The position numbers were made by a program, and so were the translations under genes. Under the pieces are notes generated by a model. That model was not told where the DNA came from. It saw only the letters and a program-made list of their open reading frames with translations, and ran no database searches. Shown piece after piece: positions 21,135 to 31,416 of a stretch of 64,000 bases of DNA (position 1 is the stretch's first letter; each line of letters begins with the position of its first letter). The DNA is taken from assembly GCF_947072515.1 (NCBI RefSeq), contig NZ_CAMTIG010000011.1, forward strand, positions 18,821 through 82,820. The letters are read 5' to 3'. The DNA is from an uncultured Clostridium sp. (GTDB taxonomy: Bacteria > Bacillota > Clostridia > Clostridiales > Clostridiaceae).

Positions 21135-21214
21135 AGTCTAAGAAGAAAGATTGACATTTTTTTTTAGAAGAAAGATAATAAAAAGATAAAAGTTCTTAGA
21201 AATGAGGAAAAGAA

Positions 21215-22132
21215 ATGGAAGATAAATATATTTATAGAAATTATATAAATATAGGAAAAGAATTTAAAATTAAAGGAAATAAACTTAAAGCTATAAGTTT
21301 TTATAAAAAAGCCTTTAATACAGAGGATGGGAAAAAAGATATTGAGTTAGCTATAGATATGGCGCTACTTTTTCATGAACTTGAACAGCTAGATATGGCG
21401 AAAAGAATGTATATTCAAGCAATTAAAATAAATGATAAAGATGAAAGAGGATATTATGGACTTGGAACTATTTATGATGAAGAAAAGGATTATGAGAAAG
21501 CAAAAAGTTTTTATAAGAAAGCTATAAGTATAAATAAAAATTATGATAATGCATATTTCTTCTTAGCTAATATATATGATGACGAAGGCGAAAAAGAAGA
21601 AGCAATAGAAACTTATAAAAAAGTTATAGAAATAAATAATCAATATCTTTTTGCATTTGTTAATATAGCTTGTATTTATGAAGAAATGAGCGATTATATA
21701 AATGCAGAATATTATATAGATAAGGCATTAGAGATTTCTGATTCTCAGTTTAGAGTTTTATTTAATGCAGGAGTAATAAAAAAAAGATTAGGAAAAATAG
21801 AAGAAAGTGAAAAATATTATAGAAAATCAATAAAAGAAAAAGAGGATTTTCCATATAGTTACTTGAATTTAGGAGTCATTTATAGAGAAAAAGAAAGATT
21901 TATGGAAGCTATTGATATAATTTCGTGGGGAATAGAAAATAATGAAGAGGAAGGATTTCTTTATTATAATAGAGCTTGTTTTTATGCTTTATTAGAAAAG
22001 AGAAAAGAAGCTTTAAAAGATGTTATAAAAAGTACTGAATTAAATGAATTCTTCGTAGAATATATGAAGAAAGATAGTGAACTAGACTGTATAAGAGATT
22101 TAGAAGAATATAAAAATCTTTTTGAAAAATAA
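21215..22132 (+). CDS. Tetratricopeptide repeat protein
   Basis: Multiple TPR units, e.g. GYYGLGTIYDEEKDYEKAKSFYKKAISINKNYDNAYFFLANIYDDEGEKEEAIETYKKVIEIN. Confidence 0.9.
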   Translation: MEDKYIYRNYINIGKEFKIKGNKLKAISFYKKAFNTEDGKKDIELAIDMALLFHELEQLDMAKRMYIQAIKINDKDERGYYGLGTIYDEEKDYEKAKSFYKKAISINKNYDNAYFFLANIYDDEGEKEEAIETYKKVIEINNQYLFAFVNIACIYEEMSDYINAEYYIDKALEISDSQFRVLFNAGVIKKRLGKIEESEKYYRKSIKEKEDFPYSYLNLGVIYREKERFMEAIDIISWGIENNEEEGFLYYNRACFYALLEKRKEALKDVIKSTELNEFFVEYMKKDSELDCIRDLEEYKNLFEK

Positions 22133-22157
22133 AGAGGGCTTATTCCCTCTTTATTTT

Positions 22158-23885
22158 TTATTCTAATTTTTTAATTAAAGTATCGAAAGCTAAATTTATA
22201 GTTAAATGATTATTTAGTTCAACAACTTTATTTACTTCTTTAGAATTTAAAAAGCCATTTCTAAGTAAAAGTTTTTCAGAATTTAGAGTAGTTAATACAA
22301 CAATATCTCTGAATCTATTTGAATCAAAATTTTCAAGAGTATTAGATAGTTTTAAATATTCTTGTAAAAGAATAGTATTATATTTTAAAAGTTTGCTAGT
22401 TAATGTTTTTATACCAGTTTCAGCATTATATGGGAATATAAATTTATTGAAAAATAATACTGTGAAAACACCTACTAATATAAATGAAATTCTAGATAAG
22501 GTGATTTCTGTTAATCCCATTGTTAAAGAAGCCATAGATATAGAAGCAATAGAGGTAAACATAGATAATTTGTAATATTCTTTAAAACCATAAGTAAAAT
22601 ATAGGGATATTAATAATGCAACTATAGCAATATTAGGATCATGAGTTACATGGAGAAGTGTAATAATTATAGTTACACCTAAAAGATTACCTAAGAGTCT
22701 TTGTTTACCCTTAGAGATAGTTTCTTCATAGTAAGGTTGCATAACAGACATAATAGTTATAGCTACCCAAATAAATTTATATAAAGAAATTACATGACCT
22801 AAGAAGATGGTTATAGTAAGTGCAATAGCAATTCTTAAAGAGAATCGAATCTTAATTGAAGCGAAGGTTAAAAATTCTTTTTTAAATTTAAAATTGCTTT
22901 CTAAATCAGAACGACTCCATGAAGAATATGGTTTATTAATATCTTTTAAATTTAAGGAGTTTATATGTAAAATTGAAATAGAAAGGCAAGAGAGAATTTC
23001 AGAGAGAATTTTAAATTTATCATTGTTAATATTAGATTTTGAAAAGTCCTGTAAGGTTTTTGATACTAATTGAATATCAGAGGTAGTGTTTAAGATTTCT
23101 AGTGTTGAAGATATAGTTTGATTTAATTGTTTTAAGGTAGCATCATCTTTTAAGTCATATTTTTGAGAAAGATCTTTTAAGTGAAGATTTAATTTCTCAA
23201 GTATTAAATAGATATTAAACTCAAGCATACCTATATTAGTGGTAAAATAGTTTTTATAGCGAGTAACATATATCTTATAGCAGAGGGCTCTCATCGATTT
23301 TGAAAAACTATAATATCCCTTAGATAAGTCTGTTCCCTCTAAGATAGATTGTATATTAGTATTTAAAATGTTAAGAGGCATATAAATATCATCCTTAATA
23401 ATAGTTTTTCTTGTTTTTCTAGATGTTATTAGAGAAAGAATTATAACAAAAAGAACGCCGAAAACAATAGATTCTAGTCTAAGAATGAAATCAGGAAAAT
23501 CAGTTTTAGAAAAGCTAGTAAAAACAAATAGCATCATAAATGGCTTATAAATTTTAGGGTTAAATCTAGCAGTTAGAAAATAAGCAATTAAAAATGCCGT
23601 TGCAAAATTAAGAGGAATACCGAAGTATGGGTTCAATGAAGCTATAAATGATACAGTAACAATAGAACAATCTATAAGAATTAAGCTTATAGTTTTTTGA
23701 ATAGTTTTCACATGTATGTCTTCAAAAGAAAGTGAAATAGCTGTCAAAGCGATTGGGAAAGCAAGCATACCGTTTTGAACACCAAAAAGAAATATTATAG
23801 AAAGCATAGAAAATGCAGCAACAGATCCATACTTTAGCATAGTTTTAGTATTAAGGTTTGTAAGTGTTATAAATTTTTTTAACAT
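22158..23885 (-). CDS. FUSC family (aromatic acid exporter-like) membrane protein
   Basis: Two TM blocks; RIALALTITIFLGHVISLYKFIWVAITIMSVMQPYYEETISKGKQRLLGNLLGV. Confidence 0.85.
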   Translation of the reverse strand: MLKKFITLTNLNTKTMLKYGSVAAFSMLSIIFLFGVQNGMLAFPIALTAISLSFEDIHVKTIQKTISLILIDCSIVTVSFIASLNPYFGIPLNFATAFLIAYFLTARFNPKIYKPFMMLFVFTSFSKTDFPDFILRLESIVFGVLFVIILSLITSRKTRKTIIKDDIYMPLNILNTNIQSILEGTDLSKGYYSFSKSMRALCYKIYVTRYKNYFTTNIGMLEFNIYLILEKLNLHLKDLSQKYDLKDDATLKQLNQTISSTLEILNTTSDIQLVSKTLQDFSKSNINNDKFKILSEILSCLSISILHINSLNLKDINKPYSSWSRSDLESNFKFKKEFLTFASIKIRFSLRIAIALTITIFLGHVISLYKFIWVAITIMSVMQPYYEETISKGKQRLLGNLLGVTIIITLLHVTHDPNIAIVALLISLYFTYGFKEYYKLSMFTSIASISMASLTMGLTEITLSRISFILVGVFTVLFFNKFIFPYNAETGIKTLTSKLLKYNTILLQEYLKLSNTLENFDSNRFRDIVVLTTLNSEKLLLRNGFLNSKEVNKVVELNNHLTINLAFDTLIKKLE

Positions 23886-24031
23886 AATAATTCTCCTAAA
23901 GATAAAATTCTAAAAATAGTATGTACAAAAATAAAAAAAATATTCTAAAAATAAATATTTGTATAAAGAACCAATAGATTATATAATATACATATGTAAA
24001 ATAAAATTTTTTTAATATAAGGAGTTTAGAG

Positions 24032-24265
24032 ATGAAATCAGTTTATAAAAACCCAAAAGAATTAGCTACTTGTTTAAAGGATTTAGTAGACTTATATCTT
24101 GAGGACTTAATGACAGAAGATAAGTTAAAGCTTAGAGTTGTGAAGATGATAGAAGCAAATGGAGATGCTATATATGACGAAGAAGGTCGTATGCCAGTTA
24201 AGCTTCAAACAGTTTTAGGTGAAGAGAGAAAAGCTGTATTAGACAATATAAACAAAGAAAGATAA
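24032..24265 (+). CDS. Small conserved clostridial protein (possibly TIGR04540-like)
   Basis: Good RBS (aaggag), coherent 77-aa ORF; family name from memory only. Confidence 0.6.
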   Translation: MKSVYKNPKELATCLKDLVDLYLEDLMTEDKLKLRVVKMIEANGDAIYDEEGRMPVKLQTVLGEERKAVLDNINKER

Positions 24266-24354
24266 TACATAGAGTATTAACAAAATAGCATGAAAAATTA
24301 AGGGGTTGTTTAAGAGCAACCTCTTTTATTGAAGAATTTTTAGAAGGTGATTTT

Positions 24355-24672
24355 TTGAAGAGGAAAGAAATAGAAGAAAAATATAAGTTATATTTAAAGA
24401 TGGTAGTATCAGTAGGGGAATTTGAGAATTATAATAGATTTTTTAATATATATAGTGAATATGAAGAAGCTTGTAGAAGAATAGTAGTATTAACACCTTA
24501 TGAAGAACTAGAAGAGGTAAATGAAGTTAATAAAGATAAAAAGATAGATGAACCATTTGAACATGAAGGAAACCTTTGGATTGAGGAGTATCCTATTTTA
24601 ACAAATCCTAACAAAATAGATTTAGATTTAATGGATATAGATGAGGATATTATTAAAAGCTTAATAAATTAA
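24355..24672 (+). CDS. Hypothetical acidic protein
   Basis: RBS aaggtg, intact ORF followed by terminator. Confidence 0.6.
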   Translation: MKRKEIEEKYKLYLKMVVSVGEFENYNRFFNIYSEYEEACRRIVVLTPYEELEEVNEVNKDKKIDEPFEHEGNLWIEEYPILTNPNKIDLDLMDIDEDIIKSLIN

Positions 24673-24706
24673 AAAAACTTGCACTTTTTAGTGCAAGTTT
24701 TTTTAA
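24671..24706. terminator. Bidirectional intrinsic terminator between convergent genes
   Basis: aaaaaacttgcactttttagtgcaagtttttttaatt. Confidence 0.92.
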
Positions 24707-25344
24707 TTATTAGTCTCTAACCAATTGAAAAATTTAATTGTAGCATTAAAACGTATATTTAAGTTATCTGGAGTAGAAGACATACTTTGAACAATTAAAT
24801 ATTTAATTGATGGAAAGCTTAAAATGATATTCCCAGCTTGTTTATCGAATTGGAAAATATTGTTGTTTTGCATATAATTAAATAATGTATCTTTAGAGAT
24901 AGAGATAAACCCAACTTTACCTGATTGATAGTGTAAAATTCCTTTTCCATTAGTAGTGGTACAAGTAAATATTAAATGAGCTTGTACTGGAATACCGTTA
25001 TATAGTAAGTTTGCATATACATCGATGGTATTATTTGCTTCCATATTCACTTGAAGTCCTGAGATGAATTGGGATAAATCAGGATTTTCTTTAGCTACTG
25101 CTATAAAAAGGCTAGTAAGATCAGAATTTGAAAAATTAGTATCAGAAGTCGCTGAGAGTTCTGATAGAGATAGATTTATATCCTTTGGAATAAATTTTTT
25201 TGCTAAACTCCATTCTGTCAAAGTTGAAGGAGAATTTAATGGTGTTACCTGGACTTGAGGTTTAAATGAAAACTCATATACACAAAATACACCTAAAATA
25301 ATAACTAGAATAGCAATAATTATTCCTATAATGAATTTTTTCAT
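24703..25344 (-). CDS. Membrane-anchored/secreted hypothetical protein
   Basis: N-terminal TM (MKKFIIGIIIAILVIILGVFCVYEF) then soluble domain. Confidence 0.7.
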   Translation of the reverse strand: MKKFIIGIIIAILVIILGVFCVYEFSFKPQVQVTPLNSPSTLTEWSLAKKFIPKDINLSLSELSATSDTNFSNSDLTSLFIAVAKENPDLSQFISGLQVNMEANNTIDVYANLLYNGIPVQAHLIFTCTTTNGKGILHYQSGKVGFISISKDTLFNYMQNNNIFQFDKQAGNIILSFPSIKYLIVQSMSSTPDNLNIRFNATIKFFNWLETNN

Positions 25345-25527
25345 GTAAATTACACATCCTTTATTTTTTATCTATTATAGCATTAAAAATAAAAACATAC
25401 ATTAGTGCAAAGTAAAATTGAGAAATGAAAAAAATAAGGGCTGTTAAAAAACAGCCCAGTCAAGAGTGAATTTGAATCTATAAAAGATTCTTATTTTACA
25501 TGCATATTGTAAAAAGGTATATATATG

Positions 25528-26340
25528 TTATTGTTGCATAGCAACATTAGCATGCTCATGTTTTTCTTCAGTAGTTTGAATTTTTCTCCAAACAACAAGT
25601 CCATAAATAGCGTTTACAGTAAATTGTATCCACATCATAGCACCAGATAAAGCAGCAAGTGAGAAAACTGGAGCAGCAAATAATGAATGTAGATATAAAG
25701 CTATTCCAACACCATCTGATAAAATCCAGAAATACCAAGTTTCTTTAAATCTTTGAGTAGAAACAATAACAGCACAAATAGTAACTGTTGCAGTAAATGA
25801 ATCTATAAGATAAGAGGTATCATGTGGAATAGTTGCGCCAAATAAGCTGTGTACTATTGATGGTAAATGATAAACAAATTGAGAATATAATCCCCAAACG
25901 ACTACTACAAAAATTATAATGCCTATCCATTGTTTTTTCTTTAAACTTCTAACTTCAATAGTAGAAGAAGAAGAATCTTTTTCTTTAGCTGCTTTTGTAC
26001 TTTTATTCCAAGCATAAAATCCATACATATTCATAGGAAGCATATAGATAGTATAAAGAATAACTTCACCATACATATGTCTAGATAAAGAAACTGCTAT
26101 ATAAACAATTGTATTAACAACACCCCAAGCATAAGCAGCTGATTCAGCACGTGCAGTATAAATTGCAGCGAAAAGTCCTGTTATAGTTGATAAAAGCCCT
26201 GCTATAGTAATTAAAGTTAAACTACTTTTTATTGAAGATCCTGTAAATACAGGACTAATGAAAAAGAAGATATTTATTACTAAGAAAAATATAAAATATA
26301 CTTTATGAAAGTTTGAAAACTTCTTAAACCAATTAATCAT
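25528..26340 (-). CDS. pnuC: PnuC-family nicotinamide riboside/mononucleotide transporter, copy 1
   Basis: Polytopic; YVxWG-type PnuC region, KETWYFWILSDGVGIALYLHSL...QFTVNAIYGLVVWRKIQ. Confidence 0.88.
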   Translation of the reverse strand: MINWFKKFSNFHKVYFIFFLVINIFFFISPVFTGSSIKSSLTLITIAGLLSTITGLFAAIYTARAESAAYAWGVVNTIVYIAVSLSRHMYGEVILYTIYMLPMNMYGFYAWNKSTKAAKEKDSSSSTIEVRSLKKKQWIGIIIFVVVVWGLYSQFVYHLPSIVHSLFGATIPHDTSYLIDSFTATVTICAVIVSTQRFKETWYFWILSDGVGIALYLHSLFAAPVFSLAALSGAMMWIQFTVNAIYGLVVWRKIQTTEEKHEHANVAMQQ

Positions 26341-26394
26341 AATTGTCCTCCTAAACTATGTCTCTATTATTTTAATATTGAAAATTTCCTGCAG

Positions 26395-26408
26395 TGAAAA
26401 CGTTATCC
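26395..26408. promoter_or_regulatory. Candidate CcpA cre site upstream of pnuC copy 1
   Basis: TGAAAACGTTATCC vs TGWAARCGYTWNCW, one mismatch; motif match only. Confidence 0.45.
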
Positions 26409-26633
26409 CTGAGATGAATTATAGCATGAAAAAAAAGATTAAAGGGTCATTTGTCTCTTAATTAACAAAATAGTAAAAAAAAATATAAATGAAAAAAATC
26501 AGAAATATCTATAAAAACATTGCGATGAAAAGGTTTTCTAGGGGAAAATAAAAAATAACTCTCATATAATTTATAAACTAAATGTAAATAAATTATAGAG
26601 AGTTATTATATTAAAACATAAAGAAAGGTTTTA

Positions 26634-27440
26634 TTAATTATTTAAGTTCGCTTCAATAGCTTCTTCTTTTCGTTGGATTTTCTTCCAAACTAAAAGACCA
26701 TAGACAGCATTTACAGTGAATTGTACCCACATTAAAGCACCAGATAAAGCTGCAAGTGAGAATTCTGGTGAAGACATTAATGAGTGAACATATAATAGGA
26801 TTCCAACAGCATCTGATAAAATCCAAAAATACCAAGTTTCTTTAAATCTTTGAGTAGATATAATAACAGCACAGATAGTAACTGTTGCAGTAAATGAATC
26901 TACAAGATAAGCAGAATCACCTGGAATAGTAGTACCGAATAGGCTATGTACTATTGATGGTAAATGATAAACAAATTGAGAATATAATGCCCAAACAATT
27001 ACTACAAAAAATATGATACCTATCCATTGTTTTTTCTTTAAACTTCTAACTTCAATAGCAGAAGAAGAAGAATCCTTTTCTTTTGCAGCCTGAGCACTTT
27101 TACGCCAAGCAAAAAATCCGTATGTATTCATAGGTAACATGTATAAAGTATAAAGTATAACTTCAGCATACATATGTCTAGATAATGATACACCTATGTA
27201 GAATATAGTGTTTGCAACTCCCCAAGCATAAGCAGCCGCTTCGGCACGGGCAGTATAAACAGCAGCAAAAAGTCCAGTAATTGTAGAAACTAATCCTGCA
27301 ATTGCAAGGAGAGTTAAACTACTTGTTAAAGATCCACCAGTAAAAAGTGGACTAAAGAAAAAGAATATATTTACAATTAGGAAAAATATAAAATATATTT
27401 TGTGAAATTTTGAAAACTTTTTAAACCAATTAAAATTCAT
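26634..27440 (-). CDS. pnuC: PnuC-family transporter, copy 2
   Basis: Highly similar along its length to 25528-26340; MNFNWFKKF start (27440) with RBS aggaggt preferred over ORF-track 27518. Confidence 0.87.
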   Translation of the reverse strand: MNFNWFKKFSKFHKIYFIFFLIVNIFFFFSPLFTGGSLTSSLTLLAIAGLVSTITGLFAAVYTARAEAAAYAWGVANTIFYIGVSLSRHMYAEVILYTLYMLPMNTYGFFAWRKSAQAAKEKDSSSSAIEVRSLKKKQWIGIIFFVVIVWALYSQFVYHLPSIVHSLFGTTIPGDSAYLVDSFTATVTICAVIISTQRFKETWYFWILSDAVGILLYVHSLMSSPEFSLAALSGALMWVQFTVNAVYGLLVWKKIQRKEEAIEANLNN

Positions 27441-27895
27441 AGAACCTCCTAAAATAGATAAAATTATTAAATTTAGCTTTCCTGAGCTTATTTTAATTGC
27501 TATATAAGGTTTATACAATGTAACAAAAAGTAAAAAAAAGAAAGGAACGCCAAATAGTATAGTATAAAAGAGTAAATATTAACAAAATAAAAACTAAATA
27601 ATAAAGAAAAGATTTACATAACAACAGTTTTCCAAAACAAAGAGTATATTATACAAATATATATTAAATAAATATGAATAATATTAAATAAAAATATAAA
27701 ATAAATACGTTAACAATTATAAAAAAGTCATATGAAAGTAAATGATAACGTTTATCGCAAGATGAATTAATATAATAATATATATTAATTATATATTAGG
27801 TATACTATTTAAGGAGGTATGTATGATATTTGGTGATATGTGTATATGATGAAGATTGATTTAAAAGAAGATATATGTATAATATTAAAGGTATT

Positions 27896-27936
27896 TAGAC
27901 AGTTCGGAAGCCTCCTGTCTATAAAAAAAACTAAGG
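27896..27936 (+). promoter_or_regulatory. preQ1-I riboswitch aptamer
   Basis: AGACAG-TTCGGAAGCCTC-CTGTCT-ATAAAAAAAACTAAGG: short P1 hairpin, U/C-rich loop and A-rich tail ending ACTAAGG, upstream of a queuosine-precursor transporter. Confidence 0.85.
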
Positions 27937-27987
27937 CAATTTAAACGAATGTTTAATTTATGCCTTTATTATAAGGGGAGAAAAATT

Positions 27988-28695
27988 ATGCAAAGATACA
28001 GTAAGGTATTAGGAAAAAATGAAAGAGAAATGGTTATGATTAAAGGTTTTCCATGTAAATGGGGAAGATGTACTTTTTGTGATTATATCCATGATAATTC
28101 AGAAAATGAAAAGGAAATTATAAAATTTAATAAAGAAATTTTAGAAGATATTACAGGTGAGTTTGGCGTATTAGATGTAATAAATTCAGGAAGTATTTTT
28201 GAAGTGCCTAAGGAAAATCTTTATGATATTAAAAAGATAATAGATGAAAAGAATATAAAAAAAATATTTGTTGAATGCCATTGGATTTATAAAAACAGAC
28301 TTCAAGAAATTAGAGATATTTTTGGGATAGAAGTAATTTTTAGATGTGGAATAGAAACATTTGAGAATGATTTTAGAATGAATTTTTTTAATAAAGGAGC
28401 AAACTTTAAGGATTATAGCGAAGTAAATAAATATTTTGACTCTATATGTTTGTTAGTTGGTGTAAAAGGTCAAACTAAAGAAATGATAGATAGAGATATT
28501 AAAATACTAGAAAAAGAATTTAAATTAGGATGCGTTAATGTATATGTAGAAAATTCAACTAATTTAAAACGAGATGAAGAGTTAATTAAATGGTTTGAAA
28601 AGAAATATGAGTATTTAAGAGATAACCCAAATATAGAAGGGCTTTTTCACAATACAGATTTAGGTGTTGGGAGTGAAGAAGATGAGAGAAAATAG
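27988..28695 (+). CDS. Radical-SAM-type protein, probable queuine-salvage enzyme (QueL/RaSEA-like)
   Basis: GFPCKWGRCTFCDY (C-x4-C-x2-C) cluster motif; located between preQ1-I riboswitch and queT. RBS aagggg supports ATG 27988. Confidence 0.6.
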   Translation: MQRYSKVLGKNEREMVMIKGFPCKWGRCTFCDYIHDNSENEKEIIKFNKEILEDITGEFGVLDVINSGSIFEVPKENLYDIKKIIDEKNIKKIFVECHWIYKNRLQEIRDIFGIEVIFRCGIETFENDFRMNFFNKGANFKDYSEVNKYFDSICLLVGVKGQTKEMIDRDIKILEKEFKLGCVNVYVENSTNLKRDEELIKWFEKKYEYLRDNPNIEGLFHNTDLGVGSEEDERK

Positions 28696-29158
28696 AACTT
28701 TACTTATAGCTAAATTAGCAATAGTCTGTGCATTATATGCAGGTATGACATTTGCCATTTCACCTATAGGATATGGTATATTTCAAATAAGAATATCAGA
28801 AGTATTAGTGCTTCTAGCATTTTTTGATAAAAGATATGTAATAAGCTTAACTTTAGGATGCTTTATTGCAAATTTAATGAGTCCTTTTGGAGTCGCAGAT
28901 ATAATTTTTGGAACTTTAGGAACATTATGTTCAACATATTTAGCTAGTAAAAGTAAAAATTTATTTATAGCAAGTCTCTGGCCGACTATATTTTGTATTC
29001 CGGTAGTATATTTTTTACATATATTTGCGAACCTTCCATTTTGGTTAAGCCTTGCAGGGTTCTCAATTGGAGAGTTTATATCAGTAACAATAATAGGATA
29101 TCCTTTATATAAAGCTTTAATAAAAAGAAAGAAGTTTTTAGAAATAATAAAACTTTAG
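28682..29158 (+). CDS. queT: QueT-family queuosine precursor transporter
   Basis: LAIVCALYAGMTFAISPIGYGIFQIRISEVLVLLAFF...LGCFIANLMSPFGVADIIFGTLGTL; preQ1 riboswitch-controlled operon. Confidence 0.9.
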   Translation: MRENRTLLIAKLAIVCALYAGMTFAISPIGYGIFQIRISEVLVLLAFFDKRYVISLTLGCFIANLMSPFGVADIIFGTLGTLCSTYLASKSKNLFIASLWPTIFCIPVVYFLHIFANLPFWLSLAGFSIGEFISVTIIGYPLYKALIKRKKFLEIIKL

Positions 29159-29160
29159 AG

Positions 29161-29201
29161 AAAAGGACTCTTTTAGCTGTGGCTAAAGGAGTCTTTTTGT
29201 A
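29161..29201 (+). terminator. Intrinsic terminator after queT
   Basis: aaaaggactcttttagctgtggctaaaggagtctttttg. Confidence 0.88.
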
Positions 29202-29445
29202 TAAAAGATAGAAATTTATATCAAACTAAATTATTGATATAAACTATAAATTATTTATAAAATGAAAAGATTATTTCTTTTAAATGAAATAATTTACCTT
29301 TTAGAAACATTTTTTTTATTAATAATACAAAAATTTAAACTAATATGTTAATTATGGCTTAGTTTATTTAAAAATTATTTAGAAATTATATATTTTATAA
29401 AATAAGTGGCTAGGCAATAACAATTAAATAAAAAGGAGTGATTAA

Positions 29446-31416
29446 ATGGCAACGAAAAAGAAAAGATTAGCAGCTACAGCCTATGGAGGGTGTAAAGGTG
29501 AAGAGTATATTCCTTTTGTCCCAACATCAGAAGTATTACCTGAAACTACAGGATATTCTATTGTTATTGGGATATTAATAGCTTGTGTTTTTGCTGCTGC
29601 AAATGCATATTTAGGATTGAAAATAGGAATGACTATTGCATCAGCTATTCCGGGAGCAATTTTAGCAGTAGGAATATTAAAAGGATCATTTAAAAGAAAT
29701 AGTATTTTAGAAGCAAATCTTGCTTGTTCTTTATCAGGAATGGGAGAAGCAGCTGCAGGATGTTCTGTATTTGTTCTTCCTTCACTTATTTTAGCAGGAT
29801 TTCATATAAGTTTGCTTACTATAATTTTGATTATTGTAATTGGTGGAACAATGGGGATATTCTTTATTACACCACTTAGAAGATATTTAGTTGTAGAAGA
29901 ACATGGAACTTTAATTTATCCAGAAGGAATGGCGGCTGCAGAAGTTTTAGTATCAGCTAGTCAAGGTGGAAATTCTTTTAAAACTGTTTTAATTGGAATA
30001 GGACTTGGTGGACTTTATAATCTTTGTTCAGATGGATTTAAATTATGGGGAAGTCAAGCTACGTATATATTAAAAGGCTATCAAGGAACTATGATAGGTA
30101 TGGATACTATTGCTCCAGTTTTAGGAGTTGGATTTATAGTAGGAGTTCGAGTTGGTCTTTTAATGTTTGGTGGAGCTTTAGTTGCTTGGTTTGGACTTAT
30201 TCCGCTTATTAAATTTTTTGGAGTGGGATTGAATCATGCTATTTTTCCTTCAACAAAATTAATTTCACAAATGACAGCAATGGAAGTTTGGTCAAACTAT
30301 ATTAAATATATAGGTGCAGGTGCTGTTGCCATGGGGGGATTCATTTCTTTAGGAAAATCGTTACCTACACTTGTAAAAAGCTTTAAAGAAGCTGTTGGTG
30401 GAGCATTAAAAGAAGAGAAACATGGAAAAGCTACTAAGAGAACTGATAAGGAAGCACCAATTGTATTCCTTATTGCAGCAGCATTAATAGGATTCTTTGC
30501 AACTTGGCTATTACCAATGTTTAAAGCAGGAATATTAGGTGGAATATTGGCTGTGATTTTTGCATTTTTCTTTGCAGTAGTATCAGCAAGAATGGTTGGT
30601 ATTATTGGAGAATCAAATAATCCGGTTTCAGGAATGGCAATAGCTTCACTTTTATTTATTGCTATAGCATTTAAAATTTCAGGGCTTAGTGGTCATATTG
30701 GAATTGAAAAAGCACTTATTGTAACATCTATAGTTGCAGCAGCAGTAGGAATTGCAGGTGCATCTTCTCAAGGTTTAAAAACTACATTCATAATTGGTGG
30801 AACACCAAGAGATAACCATATTTGGATGTGGGTTGCAATGATATTTTCAGCAGTTATAGTTGCTATAGTTATATTTATGTTAAATAAAGCTTATGGCTTA
30901 GGGTCAGTTAATGTCCCAGCACCACAAGCAACATTAATGAGTATGCTTGCTGATGGAATTATAACAGGTCAATTACCTTGGACATTAGTTTTTGTTGGGG
31001 CATTTATTGCTATTTTTTGCGAAATGGCAGGAATTCCAGTACTTCCAGTAGCACTTGGAATTTATCTACCTATTACATTAGACGCTACAATTCTTTTTGG
31101 AGGAGTAGTTCGTGTATTAGTTGAGAAAAGATTTAAAAAGCAAAAAGAAAAACAAGAGGCAGCTGTTGAAAAAGGTATATTAACTGCATCAGGACTTGTT
31201 GCAGGAGGAGCTATTATGGGAATAATAGTAGCAATTTTAACAACAGTTGGAATAGATATAGGGTTTGGAGCTAATATATTACCTTCAGTAACAGGAAGTA
31301 ATTGGTTACCACTTATTATGTTCTTACTTTTAGCATATTGGTTCTATAATTCGTCAATAAAAGGTGGAAAAAGTCTGAAGGTTACTAAAAAAGAGGATAC
31401 TTCAAATGAAGCATAA
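29446..31416 (+). CDS. OPT family oligopeptide transporter
   Basis: Long polytopic protein; GYSIVIGILIACVFAAANAYLGLKIGMTIASAIPGAIL typical OPT N-terminus. Confidence 0.93.
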   Translation: MATKKKRLAATAYGGCKGEEYIPFVPTSEVLPETTGYSIVIGILIACVFAAANAYLGLKIGMTIASAIPGAILAVGILKGSFKRNSILEANLACSLSGMGEAAAGCSVFVLPSLILAGFHISLLTIILIIVIGGTMGIFFITPLRRYLVVEEHGTLIYPEGMAAAEVLVSASQGGNSFKTVLIGIGLGGLYNLCSDGFKLWGSQATYILKGYQGTMIGMDTIAPVLGVGFIVGVRVGLLMFGGALVAWFGLIPLIKFFGVGLNHAIFPSTKLISQMTAMEVWSNYIKYIGAGAVAMGGFISLGKSLPTLVKSFKEAVGGALKEEKHGKATKRTDKEAPIVFLIAAALIGFFATWLLPMFKAGILGGILAVIFAFFFAVVSARMVGIIGESNNPVSGMAIASLLFIAIAFKISGLSGHIGIEKALIVTSIVAAAVGIAGASSQGLKTTFIIGGTPRDNHIWMWVAMIFSAVIVAIVIFMLNKAYGLGSVNVPAPQATLMSMLADGIITGQLPWTLVFVGAFIAIFCEMAGIPVLPVALGIYLPITLDATILFGGVVRVLVEKRFKKQKEKQEAAVEKGILTASGLVAGGAIMGIIVAILTTVGIDIGFGANILPSVTGSNWLPLIMFLLLAYWFYNSSIKGGKSLKVTKKEDTSNEA

